Positions 35,451 through 43,397 of a stretch of DNA of 64,000 nt are shown here, in pieces. The notes under the pieces were generated by a model that did no database searches, had not been told where the DNA came from, and was given only the letters and a program-made list of their open reading frames with translations. The translations under genes were made by a program, and so were the position numbers. The number at the start of each line of letters is the position of its first letter. Position 1 is the stretch's first letter. The DNA comes from Chloracidobacterium sp. (GTDB lineage: Bacteria > Acidobacteriota > Blastocatellia > Pyrinomonadales > Pyrinomonadaceae), in NCBI GenBank assembly GCA_016712045.1, contig JADJRV010000009.1:62001-126000 (forward strand), written 5' to 3'.

Positions 35451-36284
35451 ATGTTTTGTCCAGAATGTGGGACTCAGAATCCCGATACCGCAAAGTTTTG
35501 TGTTCGTTGTGGCTACCAGAATCAAATGGCGGGTGGAGCCGCTGGTGCCCCGATGCCGCCCCAAATGGTTGCGTCCGCTCCTGCGAGTTCGGGATCAAAA
35601 CTGCCGTGGGTATTTGGCGGATTAGCCTTGCTAGTGATCGCGGGGCTGATCGGATTCATGCTTTACCGAAACAATTCAAATGCATCAGCGGGCGAAGGCA
35701 GTCCGACACCGAGACCGAGGAATACAGCCAACACTGTAGCCGATGTGCCTGCTGCGAGTAATTCGACGAACTCAAAACCAGCAGTTCCGAACTCAGATCT
35801 AGCGGAAGTGGAAAAGAAGGCTCAGGCATTTGTCGGCAAATGGGTAACTCAAGTGGGAAAGGATACCTTTACAATTACGTACGGCGTACCGAGCAAACAG
35901 GGCGACACATTTGTCATACTTGCGACCGCGTCCCAAAAAGGAAAGGCAGACGTAGCGTCAACCATCATCTTTTCCCGCGATGAATGGATCAAGGAGATCG
36001 ACAATACTGGTAAGGAAATCAAATTCAAAGCTGATCCCTCTGCCGATGGCAGCAGGATGGCCATTAACTTAACCGATGGTTTGGCCATGACATTTGTCAA
36101 AGTAGATCCTAACGCCCAAACGTCTGGTTCGACGACTGGGTCGGCTCCGAAAAAGAACCCTGTCAATTGTGACAAGAAATGCTATCAGGTCTATGACCAA
36201 TGCATGGCGGACTATCGTCAAAATCCGGACCCGGAAACGATCTGCAGAGCGAAACAGCAATCGTGCTTGAGCAAGTGTCAGTAG
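35451..36284 (+). CDS. Zinc-ribbon membrane protein with Cys-rich C-terminus
   Basis: 277 residues in three parts: a cytoplasmic double-CxxC zinc ribbon (CPEC at 3-6, CVRC at 17-20), a membrane span at about 50-70 (LPWVFGGLALLVIAGLIGFM) and an external domain (AQAFVGKWVTQVGKDTFTIT ... ADGSRMAINLTDGLAMTFVK) followed by a tail with six Cys (NCDKKC, DQC, IC, SC, KC). The external domain resembles that of the neighbouring lipoprotein at 36316 (EIERKAKAIVGRWETTTV), so the two are paralogues with different anchors. Function unknown; a metal- or redox-related role would fit the Cys content but is a guess. Confidence 0.75.
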   Translation: MFCPECGTQNPDTAKFCVRCGYQNQMAGGAAGAPMPPQMVASAPASSGSKLPWVFGGLALLVIAGLIGFMLYRNNSNASAGEGSPTPRPRNTANTVADVPAASNSTNSKPAVPNSDLAEVEKKAQAFVGKWVTQVGKDTFTITYGVPSKQGDTFVILATASQKGKADVASTIIFSRDEWIKEIDNTGKEIKFKADPSADGSRMAINLTDGLAMTFVKVDPNAQTSGSTTGSAPKKNPVNCDKKCYQVYDQCMADYRQNPDPETICRAKQQSCLSKCQ

Positions 36285-36315
36285 TTTTTCAGAACCTAGT
36301 AGGATCCTTGTAATT

Positions 36316-37050
36316 ATGCCTAGAACAAAGTTTCAAAAAATAACGATCAACGCTATTAGATCAGCGATCATTTTAGCTCTATTGGCCGTTCTTTCCGGGT
36401 GCCGTGAAATATCGGTATTCCTTGATCCGGGAAAAAACGCACCCAAAAAGCAGCTAAAGCTGGTAAAGCGTGACAAGCCAAATCTTGAGTCCGATCCGGG
36501 TGATCGTCCTGTCGATCCTAATTCAGCCGATCTGGTCGAAGCTACCGAAGAGGAAGCAGTTGAGGATGGAATTTTGGCACAGCAGACAGCTTCTGCGGCA
36601 GATGTCGGTGACGGCGATGAGAACGAATTGATCGGTGAGATCGAGCGAAAGGCGAAAGCGATCGTTGGGCGTTGGGAAACGACGACCGTAACGGACGACT
36701 TCGTCGCGATCGAATTCAGCGAGCCTAAGGCAGAGGGCGAGACGTTTGTCGGAACCTATACGTTCTTCGTCAACGATACGCAGGATGAGCCGGCGAAATA
36801 CGTTGTTTCTCGCGAAGACGTGATCAGGTTTTTCTCGGGCGGCGTCGAGAACAAAACGCTGCAAGTCACTGTCTCGGCAGACGGGCAATCGCTAACCTTT
36901 GTCGGCAACAAGGGAATCACATCGAAGATGGTGCGTGCGGGTTCGCGTCCAAAACAGCAACCTGCTCCTGCCCCAAACCAGGAAGTGCCAAACGAGAATT
37001 TGCCGCAAACAAAAGCGACCCCGCCGCGGGTCGAGAGGCCTGACCAGTAG
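36316..37050 (+). CDS. Lipoprotein paralogous to the zinc-ribbon protein's external domain
   Basis: 244 residues with a lipobox (ILALLAVLSGCR). An acidic spacer leads to the domain IERKAKAIVGRWETTTVTDD, FVAIEFSEPKAEGETFVGTY, and SADGQSLTFVGNKGITSKMV, which aligns by eye with the external part of the 35451 protein (KKAQAFVGKWVTQVGKDTFT). Pro-rich end. It is 31 nt after the previous gene in the same series. Probably anchored in the outer membrane. Confidence 0.7.
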   Translation: MPRTKFQKITINAIRSAIILALLAVLSGCREISVFLDPGKNAPKKQLKLVKRDKPNLESDPGDRPVDPNSADLVEATEEEAVEDGILAQQTASAADVGDGDENELIGEIERKAKAIVGRWETTTVTDDFVAIEFSEPKAEGETFVGTYTFFVNDTQDEPAKYVVSREDVIRFFSGGVENKTLQVTVSADGQSLTFVGNKGITSKMVRAGSRPKQQPAPAPNQEVPNENLPQTKATPPRVERPDQ

Positions 37051-37098
37051 TGTGAAGCACATCGAGTAATAGATCAGAGAATTGTGGAGAAACGAACA

Positions 37099-37896
37099 AT
37101 GAAAACGAACAACGCAAAAGTACAACAACATTTCCTATTTTTACTGCTGGCATTCGCCATCGCATTGCCGCTGACCGGTTGCGCCGGCGAAAAGAAACAA
37201 CGCTCCTCGCGGTCTGATCCGGCGTCAGACACGATGACGGAGGAAAGCTCAAAGGATGTTGTTGTACTACAAGGCAATCAAGCTAATAATTCCGCGGCAC
37301 CGGCCGCTGCCGCGACCAACTCAAATCCCTTTGAGGGTACCTGGGACGTAAATTCCAGCGGGAGCTTTTTTAACTGGACGTTCGGGTACGCAACTAAGAA
37401 AGACCAAAAGCTCGAAGGTAAGATCACCGACGCTTCGAGCTCGGTCGTTGGCGACTACGTCGTTTTTCCGAACAAAACGATTGAATTAAATGTTTACGCA
37501 GCAAGCCTCAACGCGATCGTTGCGTACAAGGTCTCAAACGGCGGCAATCAGATAGACATCGACGACGGACCTACCAAGGTCACGATGACCAAGGGCAAGA
37601 CCAACACCACCGCTCAAAACGATGGCAATGTTCTCGCTTCTCATATCTGGACAAACGTCACCAATCCGGGCGAACAACTTGAGTTCTTGGGGGTTAGAAA
37701 GTCCAGTGCCGGATGGAATGGTGCGGTAAATGTCTTCAGTGGCGGTGGATCAGGCAACGGTACCTTTTCGCTAACGCCCGGAAAGCTGACGATCACCGTT
37801 TCCGGAAGCGTCGATTCCTATAAGTATAAACTTCGAAACAGCAATACGTTGTTGGATCTGACCGATTCGAGCGGCAACACGGAGACATATCAGTAA
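37099..37896 (+). CDS. Lipoprotein with lipocalin-like domain, envelope module
   Basis: Start at the ATG 37099 (RBS GGAG), with a GTG 15 nt upstream as alternative. Lipobox: LAFAIALPLTGCAG. After a Ser/Asn/Ala-rich spacer, NPFEGTWDVNSSGSFFNWTF and KLEGKITDASSSVVGDYVVF, then KLTITVSGSVDSYKYKLRNS form a beta-barrel-like domain of the GTWxx type also seen in the two preceding genes. 265 residues. Its stop overlaps an upstream ATG of the next small lipoprotein. Confidence 0.7.
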   Translation: MKTNNAKVQQHFLFLLLAFAIALPLTGCAGEKKQRSSRSDPASDTMTEESSKDVVVLQGNQANNSAAPAAAATNSNPFEGTWDVNSSGSFFNWTFGYATKKDQKLEGKITDASSSVVGDYVVFPNKTIELNVYAASLNAIVAYKVSNGGNQIDIDDGPTKVTMTKGKTNTTAQNDGNVLASHIWTNVTNPGEQLEFLGVRKSSAGWNGAVNVFSGGGSGNGTFSLTPGKLTITVSGSVDSYKYKLRNSNTLLDLTDSSGNTETYQ

Positions 37897-37910
37897 TGGT
37901 CAAGGTAAAT

Positions 37911-38105
37911 ATGAAAACTAGGCGCAAGATCAAAAACACTCTTCTTACGGCAGTTGTTCTAGGGACATTGATCGTTTCGACCGGCTGTCAGGCTGCGTCG
38001 GACCTATTCAATCCTGATACATACAACTTCTATGGCTCTGAACCTTGGGAGCGAAACCAAAAGAAGAAAGTCACGAAACCTAAGACCATGAAGGATCAAA
38101 TGTAA
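37911..38105 (+). CDS. Small lipoprotein, envelope module
   Basis: 64 residues from the ATG at 37911, supported by AAGG 5 nt upstream; a second in-frame ATG at 37896 overlaps the previous stop. Lipobox LGTLIVSTGCQ gives an acylated Cys about residue 25, leaving a mature peptide of some 40 residues (DLFNPDTYNFYGSEPWERNQ then a Lys-rich end). Too short for a fold assignment; behaves like a spacer or anchor peptide. Confidence 0.65.
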   Translation: MKTRRKIKNTLLTAVVLGTLIVSTGCQAASDLFNPDTYNFYGSEPWERNQKKKVTKPKTMKDQM

Positions 38106-38156
38106 ACGTCTGTGCCAGCCGATCGGCACGAACTTAAACGAGAAGAATTAAGAGCT

Positions 38157-39425
38157 ATGATCTGTCCAAATTGTAAAGCACCAAACCCCGAGGTTAATAG
38201 ATTCTGCGCCGGTTGCGGAAACAGGTTGCCGGATCCGGCTGGAGTTCCGTCGCCGGATGACCCGACCTTGTATTTTCCAAGTCGGCCTTCTCAACAGCCG
38301 AGCCAGCCTCAGCCGCCGCCTCAGCAGCAAGCACCGCCACCGCCACAGCAGCAACAGCCGCCGCCTCAGCAGCAATATTATCAGCAGCAACCACCGCCGC
38401 CGCAGTATACGAACCAGCCTGCACAGGGGCATATTCCAGTTCCACCGGCGGATGCGCCGAAGAAAAAATCGAAGGTGCTGCGTTGGATGATCGTTATCAT
38501 CTTGGTGCCGCTAGTGCTGTTTGGCGGTGCTTTGCTTGCGATGAATTTTCTTGTCATAAAGCAGGCGAACAGGTCGTATATGCTCGGCGACCGGCACAAA
38601 GGTGAGGAGAAAAAGGTCATCGAACTTGATCCCCAGAGTGGGAGGCTGTTTGTTAATATTTCTGACCGGGACAAAGCACAGTTGTGGCAGATCACGCCTG
38701 ATTCGGGTGTTGAGGATTCGTACCGGTTCGTCAACCGCGAGACCGGCGACGCCGAATCGCTCGAGGTCATTGACGACAAGGTCGACTTTAATGTCGGCAT
38801 TAACGAGTCGGCAGAGGACGACGGGCAACTCTGGGCGATCACGAATATCGAGGGCGACAATTATCAGATCACCAATAATTGGCTTGGCGATTCAAAGGCT
38901 CTGACGCACTACAAAGAAACGTACCGGTTTTTGCGGATGCGAGATTCGGGTAACAAAGAGGGCCAGCTCTGGAAAAAGATCCCGGCAAAGGGCGGCGGAT
39001 TCTACATCGTAAACAAGCGTTACGGCGACGGATTTGCTCTCGACGCTGTTTATAGCGGTGAGTTTCTCGACAAGTTGAAAATGGGCAAAGCCGGGAAGTA
39101 CGGCAACCAGATATGGCTTATGAAGCCCGACGGTAATAACTTCTTTACGCTCACGACGAAACAACATGATACCGAAAAGAAGAATCGATCGCTGGACGTC
39201 GATCCCGCAAAGAAAGAATTTGTAAAAATGGCCCAGACGGGTAATTACTCGGGACAAAAATGGAAGATGATCCCGGTCTCAGGCGAATATTTTAGGCTCA
39301 CGACCGAGTTTTTAGGCGACGGTAAATCGCTCGAGGCAGTTACTTTTTTCAAGTACTACGTCGAAATGCGAAAGGCTTCTAATGAGGACAAGGGCCAGTT
39401 TTGGGTCATCGACAGGACCAACTAA
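38157..39425 (+). CDS. Zinc-ribbon membrane protein with QxW (ricin-type) beta-trefoil
   Basis: ATG at 38157 puts CPNC at 3-6 and CAGC at 17-20, a zinc ribbon; a GTG at 38112 is in frame but has no merit. A Pro/Gln-rich stretch (about 43-90) precedes one membrane span (109-134, MIVIILVPLVLFGGALLAMN). The external part carries six QxW repeats: QLWQITPDSG, QLWAITNIEG, QLWKKIPAKG, QIWLMKPDGN, QKWKMIPVSG and QFWVIDRTN, the hallmark of ricin-type beta-trefoil lectin folds. Topology: ribbon inside, sugar- or ligand-binding domain outside. Parallels the regulator at 33262, which also has Trp-ended beta units outside. Confidence 0.8.
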   Translation: MICPNCKAPNPEVNRFCAGCGNRLPDPAGVPSPDDPTLYFPSRPSQQPSQPQPPPQQQAPPPPQQQQPPPQQQYYQQQPPPPQYTNQPAQGHIPVPPADAPKKKSKVLRWMIVIILVPLVLFGGALLAMNFLVIKQANRSYMLGDRHKGEEKKVIELDPQSGRLFVNISDRDKAQLWQITPDSGVEDSYRFVNRETGDAESLEVIDDKVDFNVGINESAEDDGQLWAITNIEGDNYQITNNWLGDSKALTHYKETYRFLRMRDSGNKEGQLWKKIPAKGGGFYIVNKRYGDGFALDAVYSGEFLDKLKMGKAGKYGNQIWLMKPDGNNFFTLTTKQHDTEKKNRSLDVDPAKKEFVKMAQTGNYSGQKWKMIPVSGEYFRLTTEFLGDGKSLEAVTFFKYYVEMRKASNEDKGQFWVIDRTN

Positions 39426-39448
39426 CTACAAAATAAAGGAGAACAATA

Positions 39449-39760
39449 ATGAAATTTTCAATAGTAGCAGTTTTTGCTGCGGCGGTACTTTTAGGCACGT
39501 TTACAATGACGAGTTCGACCGCGGCGAGCACAACTACGGGAGCAATGCTCTTCGTGCAGGACGACTGTGTCGTAATCGGAAACAACGATGTACCGCTTCG
39601 CGTTCGGTCAACCCCGGGCGGACGAGTTATCGGCAGTCTGAACGTCGGTTCAAATATCAAAGCTTGGGATATTCAAACCAAAAATGGCGTTGATTGGACA
39701 AAGATCTCTTGGAAAAGAGGCTATGGGTGGGTCGCGACCGAGTTTGTGAGCTGCGGATAG
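39449..39760 (+). CDS. Secreted bacterial SH3-like (SH3b) protein
   Basis: 103 residues: signal peptide (FSIVAVFAAAVLLGTFTM) and one SH3b domain, with the typical VPLRVRSTPGGRVIGSLNVG and TKISWKRGYGWVATEFV strands. SH3b domains bind peptidoglycan or peptides in the envelope. Two Cys (DDCVV near the start and the penultimate Cys) may close the fold. RBS AAAGGAG. Confidence 0.85.
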   Translation: MKFSIVAVFAAAVLLGTFTMTSSTAASTTTGAMLFVQDDCVVIGNNDVPLRVRSTPGGRVIGSLNVGSNIKAWDIQTKNGVDWTKISWKRGYGWVATEFVSCG

Positions 39761-39799
39761 GTTCAAAGTGTATTTGATCGTTATAAAGGGAGTAACAAG

Positions 39800-40087
39800 A
39801 TGAAAGCAAAATTATTGATCATCGCATTTGCAACGATCGCAGCTCTTTCGCTGACGGCAGCTAATGCACCGGGATCCTCGGCGAATGGCTTGGACACCTG
39901 CAAAGTTACCGAGAATGATACCCAATTTTTCGTCTCGTCGACTGAGAAATTCATCAAGCTCAAGAAGGGAACTTTGCTGTCGTGGACAAATGCCGAAATG
40001 CACCAGGGAGTGATCGTCGTCAGGGCAAAAATCGGCAAGAAATGGGTCCGCGGCGAGATCAGCGTTGATGCGACGAATTGCCAATAA
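39800..40087 (+). CDS. Small secreted protein, last gene of the envelope series
   Basis: 95 residues with signal peptide (LLIIAFATIAALSLTAANA). The mature part (DTCKVTENDTQFFVSSTEKF, IKLKKGTLLSWTNAEMHQGV, IVVRAKIGKKWVRGEISVDA) has an SH3-like strand order related to the previous protein, with Cys near both ends. RBS AAAGGGAG. Ends 25 nt before a hairpin repeat. Confidence 0.7.
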   Translation: MKAKLLIIAFATIAALSLTAANAPGSSANGLDTCKVTENDTQFFVSSTEKFIKLKKGTLLSWTNAEMHQGVIVVRAKIGKKWVRGEISVDATNCQ

Positions 40088-40112
40088 TTACACCGCGTCG
40101 TAGAAAAGTTAA

Positions 40113-40175
40113 CCACGAAACACACGAAAGGCACGAAATCGGACTCAGGTTTCGTGCCATTTGTGTGTTTCGTGG
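40113..40175. repeat. Large hairpin of CACGAAA words in front of the quinone oxidoreductase
   Basis: Arms CCACGAAACACACGAAAGGC plus ACGAAA (40113-40138) and TTTCGTGCCATTTGTGTG plus TTTCGTGG (40150-40175), a 26-bp stem with one mismatch. The hairpin stops 13 nt before the ATG at 40189. Same word family as the glmS terminator. Confidence 0.8.
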
Positions 40176-40188
40176 GTAAAATACTCCT

Positions 40189-41151
40189 ATGAAAGCAATC
40201 GTAGTCCGTGAATTTGGCCTGCCTGAAGTTATGAAGGTCGAGGATGTTCCCACGCCTGAGCCGACAGGTTCGCAAGTGCTGGTCAAGATCGAGGCCGCCG
40301 GGGTTAATCCCGTTGATACATATTTGCGGACAGGCATTCATGCTCACGCCCCGAAATTGCCGTACACGCCGGGTAAGGATGCGGCGGGTGTTGTCGAATC
40401 GGTTGGCGATGGCGTGACGAAATGGAGGGCTGGCGACCGCGTCTATACCGCAAATTCGATCAGCGGGACGTATGCCGAGTATTCGCTCGTCAATGAGATC
40501 GACCTTGGGCGTCTGCCGGACAATGTTTCGTTTGAGCAGGGAGCGGGCGTTTGGACGCCGTATGCGACTAGTTATCGGGCTTTGTTTCAAAAGGCTAAGG
40601 CGGTCGAGGGCGAGACGGTTTTGATCCACGGGGCGTCGGGCGGTGTTGGTATTGCGGCGGTGCAATGGGCAAAGAATGCGGGGCTGAAAGTATTTGGCAC
40701 CGCAAGCTCAAGCGAAGGCAAAACGCTTGTCGCCAATTGCGGGGCTGACGCCGTATTTGACCATTCCCAAGAAGATTATATGGACGAGATCGCGAGTGCG
40801 GCGGGCGGGCACGGCGTCGATGTCATTATCGAAATGCTTGCGAACGCCAATCTCGAACAGGATTTTCAGGTGCTGGGAATGTTTGGCAGGATCACCGTCG
40901 TCGGCAATCGCGGCAGTCTCGAATTTACACCGCGTCTCGCGATGACCAAAGATGCGACGATCTACGGGATGTCGCTGTTCAATTCACCGCAGTCGGCCCG
41001 CGACGAGATCCACACCGCTATATTTGAAGGGCTGACGAAAGGGTTTTTGAACCCGATCGTCAGCCGTCAGTTTTCGCTTGATGAAGCTGCAATAGCTCAC
41101 CACGAGGTTATTGAAAGTAAGGCTCTCGGCAAGATCGTCTTATTGCCGTAG
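40189..41151 (+). CDS. NADPH:quinone oxidoreductase (zeta-crystallin type, MDR family)
   Basis: 320-residue medium-chain reductase without the structural zinc ligands, so of the quinone oxidoreductase type. Visible: PEPTGSQVLVKIEAAGVNPV DTYLRTG near the start of the GroES-like domain, PGKDAAGVVESVGDGVTKWR, and the Rossmann motif LIHGASGGVGIAAVQWAKNA followed by FDHSQEDYMDEI. Reduces quinones with NADPH in the cytosol. The 5' leader contains a hairpin repeat. Single-gene transcript. Confidence 0.9.
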   Translation: MKAIVVREFGLPEVMKVEDVPTPEPTGSQVLVKIEAAGVNPVDTYLRTGIHAHAPKLPYTPGKDAAGVVESVGDGVTKWRAGDRVYTANSISGTYAEYSLVNEIDLGRLPDNVSFEQGAGVWTPYATSYRALFQKAKAVEGETVLIHGASGGVGIAAVQWAKNAGLKVFGTASSSEGKTLVANCGADAVFDHSQEDYMDEIASAAGGHGVDVIIEMLANANLEQDFQVLGMFGRITVVGNRGSLEFTPRLAMTKDATIYGMSLFNSPQSARDEIHTAIFEGLTKGFLNPIVSRQFSLDEAAIAHHEVIESKALGKIVLLP

Positions 41152-41156
41152 CAAGA

Positions 41157-41912
41157 TCATCGACCGTACTCATCGCCATACTCTTCGGCGTACTTTTCGT
41201 AACGCTTGATGAGGGCGATATTTTTCTTTTCGATGTCGGTGAGCAGCCCGCGGATATCGACCGTGTTCGGAACATACCAGTCTTCATTTTCAAACTGCTG
41301 ACGCATGTCCTTTTTGATAAAGCAAAAACCGTGACGGGCAAATATCTCGTTACGCATTAGCATCAGATCCGTTTTTACAAGATTTTCGACGTCAGATTCT
41401 TTCAGCAGACGCTGCGAAGCCTGTGGGTAAAAACCAACATCTGTCTTGTATTCAAATTTCTTTCGCGTCAGTTTATAGCTCTTTTCCGGACGCTTTACAT
41501 CGTTTGCTTTCCACGTACCGGTCACTTCGTTTGCATTGGTCGATGCGACGGTGAAATTAAAAACGCCGTCGTCTTTGTGGTCGCCGGGCTCTTTAGCAGA
41601 GACCTTATAGACGCCGTTTTCGAGCGTAAGGGTTCCTTCAAAAGGTCGGTCGTTGCCGCCGACAATGGTGCGGCCTGAGATGGTGTTGCCATCCGCCTTG
41701 GTGATCAGCATGGCGATCTTGTTATCTCCAAATGCCCCGACGTACGAGCCAAGTATCGCTGCTGCACTTTGCGTATAAGGCGGAGGTGTCTCAGATGGGA
41801 TGGCGACGGTGGTATTATTCTTGGTGTCAGCCGTTTCAGCAGCCTTTCCGGCTTGGAAATTGCAGCCGGTTACACCTATAGCGACAAACAGTAAAACGAT
41901 AATCTTTTTCAT
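41157..41912 (-). CDS. Lipoprotein with YARHG domain
   Basis: Start at ATG 41912 gives a clean lipoprotein signal (KKIIVLLFVAIGVTGCN). The middle (GNTISGRTIVGGNDRPFEGT) is a lipocalin-like beta region; the C-terminal domain has the YARHG core LMLMRNEIFARHGFCFIKKD followed by MRQQFENEDWYVPNT. YARHG domains are extracellular and of unknown function. 251 residues. The start codon overlaps that of the divergent gene 41911-42642 (CATG). Confidence 0.85.
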   Translation of the reverse strand: MKKIIVLLFVAIGVTGCNFQAGKAAETADTKNNTTVAIPSETPPPYTQSAAAILGSYVGAFGDNKIAMLITKADGNTISGRTIVGGNDRPFEGTLTLENGVYKVSAKEPGDHKDDGVFNFTVASTNANEVTGTWKANDVKRPEKSYKLTRKKFEYKTDVGFYPQASQRLLKESDVENLVKTDLMLMRNEIFARHGFCFIKKDMRQQFENEDWYVPNTVDIRGLLTDIEKKNIALIKRYEKYAEEYGDEYGR

Positions 41913-42642
41913 GAGCGGTATTGTACTAAAGTTCAAGCAGTTATTCGATATACGTACCTTATTTTACGTCGCACTCTTGCTTACACTCGCCTTTTTTACT
42001 TTCCTGATGGCACGGATAACGGCGGCCTATATCCCGTACGAATTGGACGTCGGATTCTTACGTATCAAACAGAGTTACATCGACATCGACCATTGGCGGA
42101 TCGCATTTTTTGTTCATGTGTACATGAGCCTTTGGGTTTTGCTTGCGGGTTTTACGCAGTTTTCCGGCAGGATCCGCGATCATTACCCCAAAGTCCATCG
42201 GTTTTTAGGTTTTATTTATATTGCGGATGTAGTTTTGATCACCGGCCCCGCAGGCCTGATCATGGGGTTTTATGCCAACGGCGGCTTGCCGTCAAAGATC
42301 TCTTTTGTCACGCTCGCGATACTGTGGATCGCATTTACGGTGCTGGCTCTGGTCAAAGCGAGAAACGGCGACTATGTTGCTCACCGCAATTTTATGATCC
42401 GCAGCTATGCCCTGACGCTGTCGGCGATCACGCTAAGGGCGTGGAAATGGAGCATAACAAACTCCTTCGAACTGCCGCCGATGGATGTTTACCGTGCAGT
42501 CGCGTGGCTCGGATGGGTGCCAAACCTCGTTCTCGCGGAACTCATCATCTGGAACTACTCCCGCCGTGCCAAACAGCGTATGCAGTTGGCTTTAGACTTA
42601 AATGCGTCCAAGGCCTCAAATCCCTCCGCTTTGATTCAATAA
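41911..42642 (+). CDS. Polytopic membrane protein (DUF2306-like)
   Basis: 243 residues with about six membrane helices: FYVALLLTLAFFTFLMARIT, IAFFVHVYMSLWVLLAGFTQ, HRFLGFIYIADVVLITGPAG, SFVTLAILWIAFTVLALVKA and others. The HRxLG and HRNFMIRSYALTLSAITLR motifs are those of DUF2306 proteins, which have histidines that could ligate heme. The start ATG overlaps the divergent YARHG gene start, so neither gene has room for a conventional leader or RBS. A longer frame to 41800 exists but would lie inside the other gene. Confidence 0.75.
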   Translation: MSGIVLKFKQLFDIRTLFYVALLLTLAFFTFLMARITAAYIPYELDVGFLRIKQSYIDIDHWRIAFFVHVYMSLWVLLAGFTQFSGRIRDHYPKVHRFLGFIYIADVVLITGPAGLIMGFYANGGLPSKISFVTLAILWIAFTVLALVKARNGDYVAHRNFMIRSYALTLSAITLRAWKWSITNSFELPPMDVYRAVAWLGWVPNLVLAELIIWNYSRRAKQRMQLALDLNASKASNPSALIQ

Positions 42643-42645
42643 AAT

Positions 42646-42674
42646 AGCCGGTTGTTCGCGTCGAACAACCGGCT
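42646..42674. terminator. Convergent hairpin between the DUF2306-like and Ala-rich genes
   Basis: AGCCGGTTGTTCG-cgt-CGAACAACCGGCT, a perfect 13-bp stem with a three-base loop between two convergent genes. It has no good T-run on either side, so it may act as a Rho-independent-like pause or transcript protector. Confidence 0.6.
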
Positions 42675-42698
42675 GAGTTACTTTGCGTTACATAAAAA

Positions 42699-43364
42699 TT
42701 ACGTAGGCGTTTCTGTCTTTGTCTTTTTTGATTTCGGAGCTTTTTCGAGATGAGACGCGACTGTCCAAGCGGCGAGTTGTTTGGCGTTGTCGGCGTATTT
42801 TATGCGGACTATGGAGTTTAACTTTCGGGATATGTCCATCAGCCTTTTGGCGGCGTCTTTGAGGCCTCCGGTAGCGGCGGCACGCGACGCGGTTCCTGAA
42901 TCGGCGGTGTCCGAGGCGGCCTCAATGTCATCGATCAGCGTCTGTAGGTCGGCGACGAAAGTGGCTGGCAATCCATACGCAATGAAGTTAGCCGTAAGCG
43001 GAATGGCATCATCATGAAACGCTCTTGCTGTCGCAAGCAAAGCGTGATGGGCACGGTTTCGCGGCATACGAAACTTGGTGTCGCTGCCGGGCACCACATC
43101 CTTAAACGCGTTGGCGGCAAGATTCATCAGTTTTAGAAAGGCGATGAGTTGATCTAAAAGGTCGTCCTGATTGGCGACCATCTGAGCTGAGGTGCTCTCA
43201 CCGGAAACTTGTTCACCCGAAAGTGTGTGTATCTCGGCGATCACTACGGCTTGCTCGGCTGCGGCGGTTGCTCCGACACCGCCAACAAAATCACCCGCGT
43301 TATCCACCATGAACTGCTGTTCACGCTCACCTTTCTCAAGCTTTCGTTTTACATTTGCATTCAT
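42699..43364 (-). CDS. Ala-rich helical protein of unknown function
   Basis: 221 residues, not recognised. No signal peptide. The sequence is almost all helical with a Lys-rich start (NVKRKLEKGEREQQFMVDNA), a conserved-looking MPRNRAHHALLATARAFHDD, and a middle Ala/Thr/Asp stretch (IEAASDTADSGTASRAAATG). Ends with Lys/Thr (KAPKSKKTKTETPT). RBS AAGGAG is well placed. Its upstream region is a 21-nt repeat array. Confidence 0.7.
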   Translation of the reverse strand: MNANVKRKLEKGEREQQFMVDNAGDFVGGVGATAAAEQAVVIAEIHTLSGEQVSGESTSAQMVANQDDLLDQLIAFLKLMNLAANAFKDVVPGSDTKFRMPRNRAHHALLATARAFHDDAIPLTANFIAYGLPATFVADLQTLIDDIEAASDTADSGTASRAAATGGLKDAAKRLMDISRKLNSIVRIKYADNAKQLAAWTVASHLEKAPKSKKTKTETPT

Positions 43365-43397
43365 AAATCTGGTCTCCTTTTGTTATGGGCGGTCAAA

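Noticed and set aside
41800..41910. N-terminal extension of the DUF2306-like protein
   Set aside because: The extension would lie antisense inside the YARHG lipoprotein's signal and spacer; the ATG at 41911 gives a better protein.
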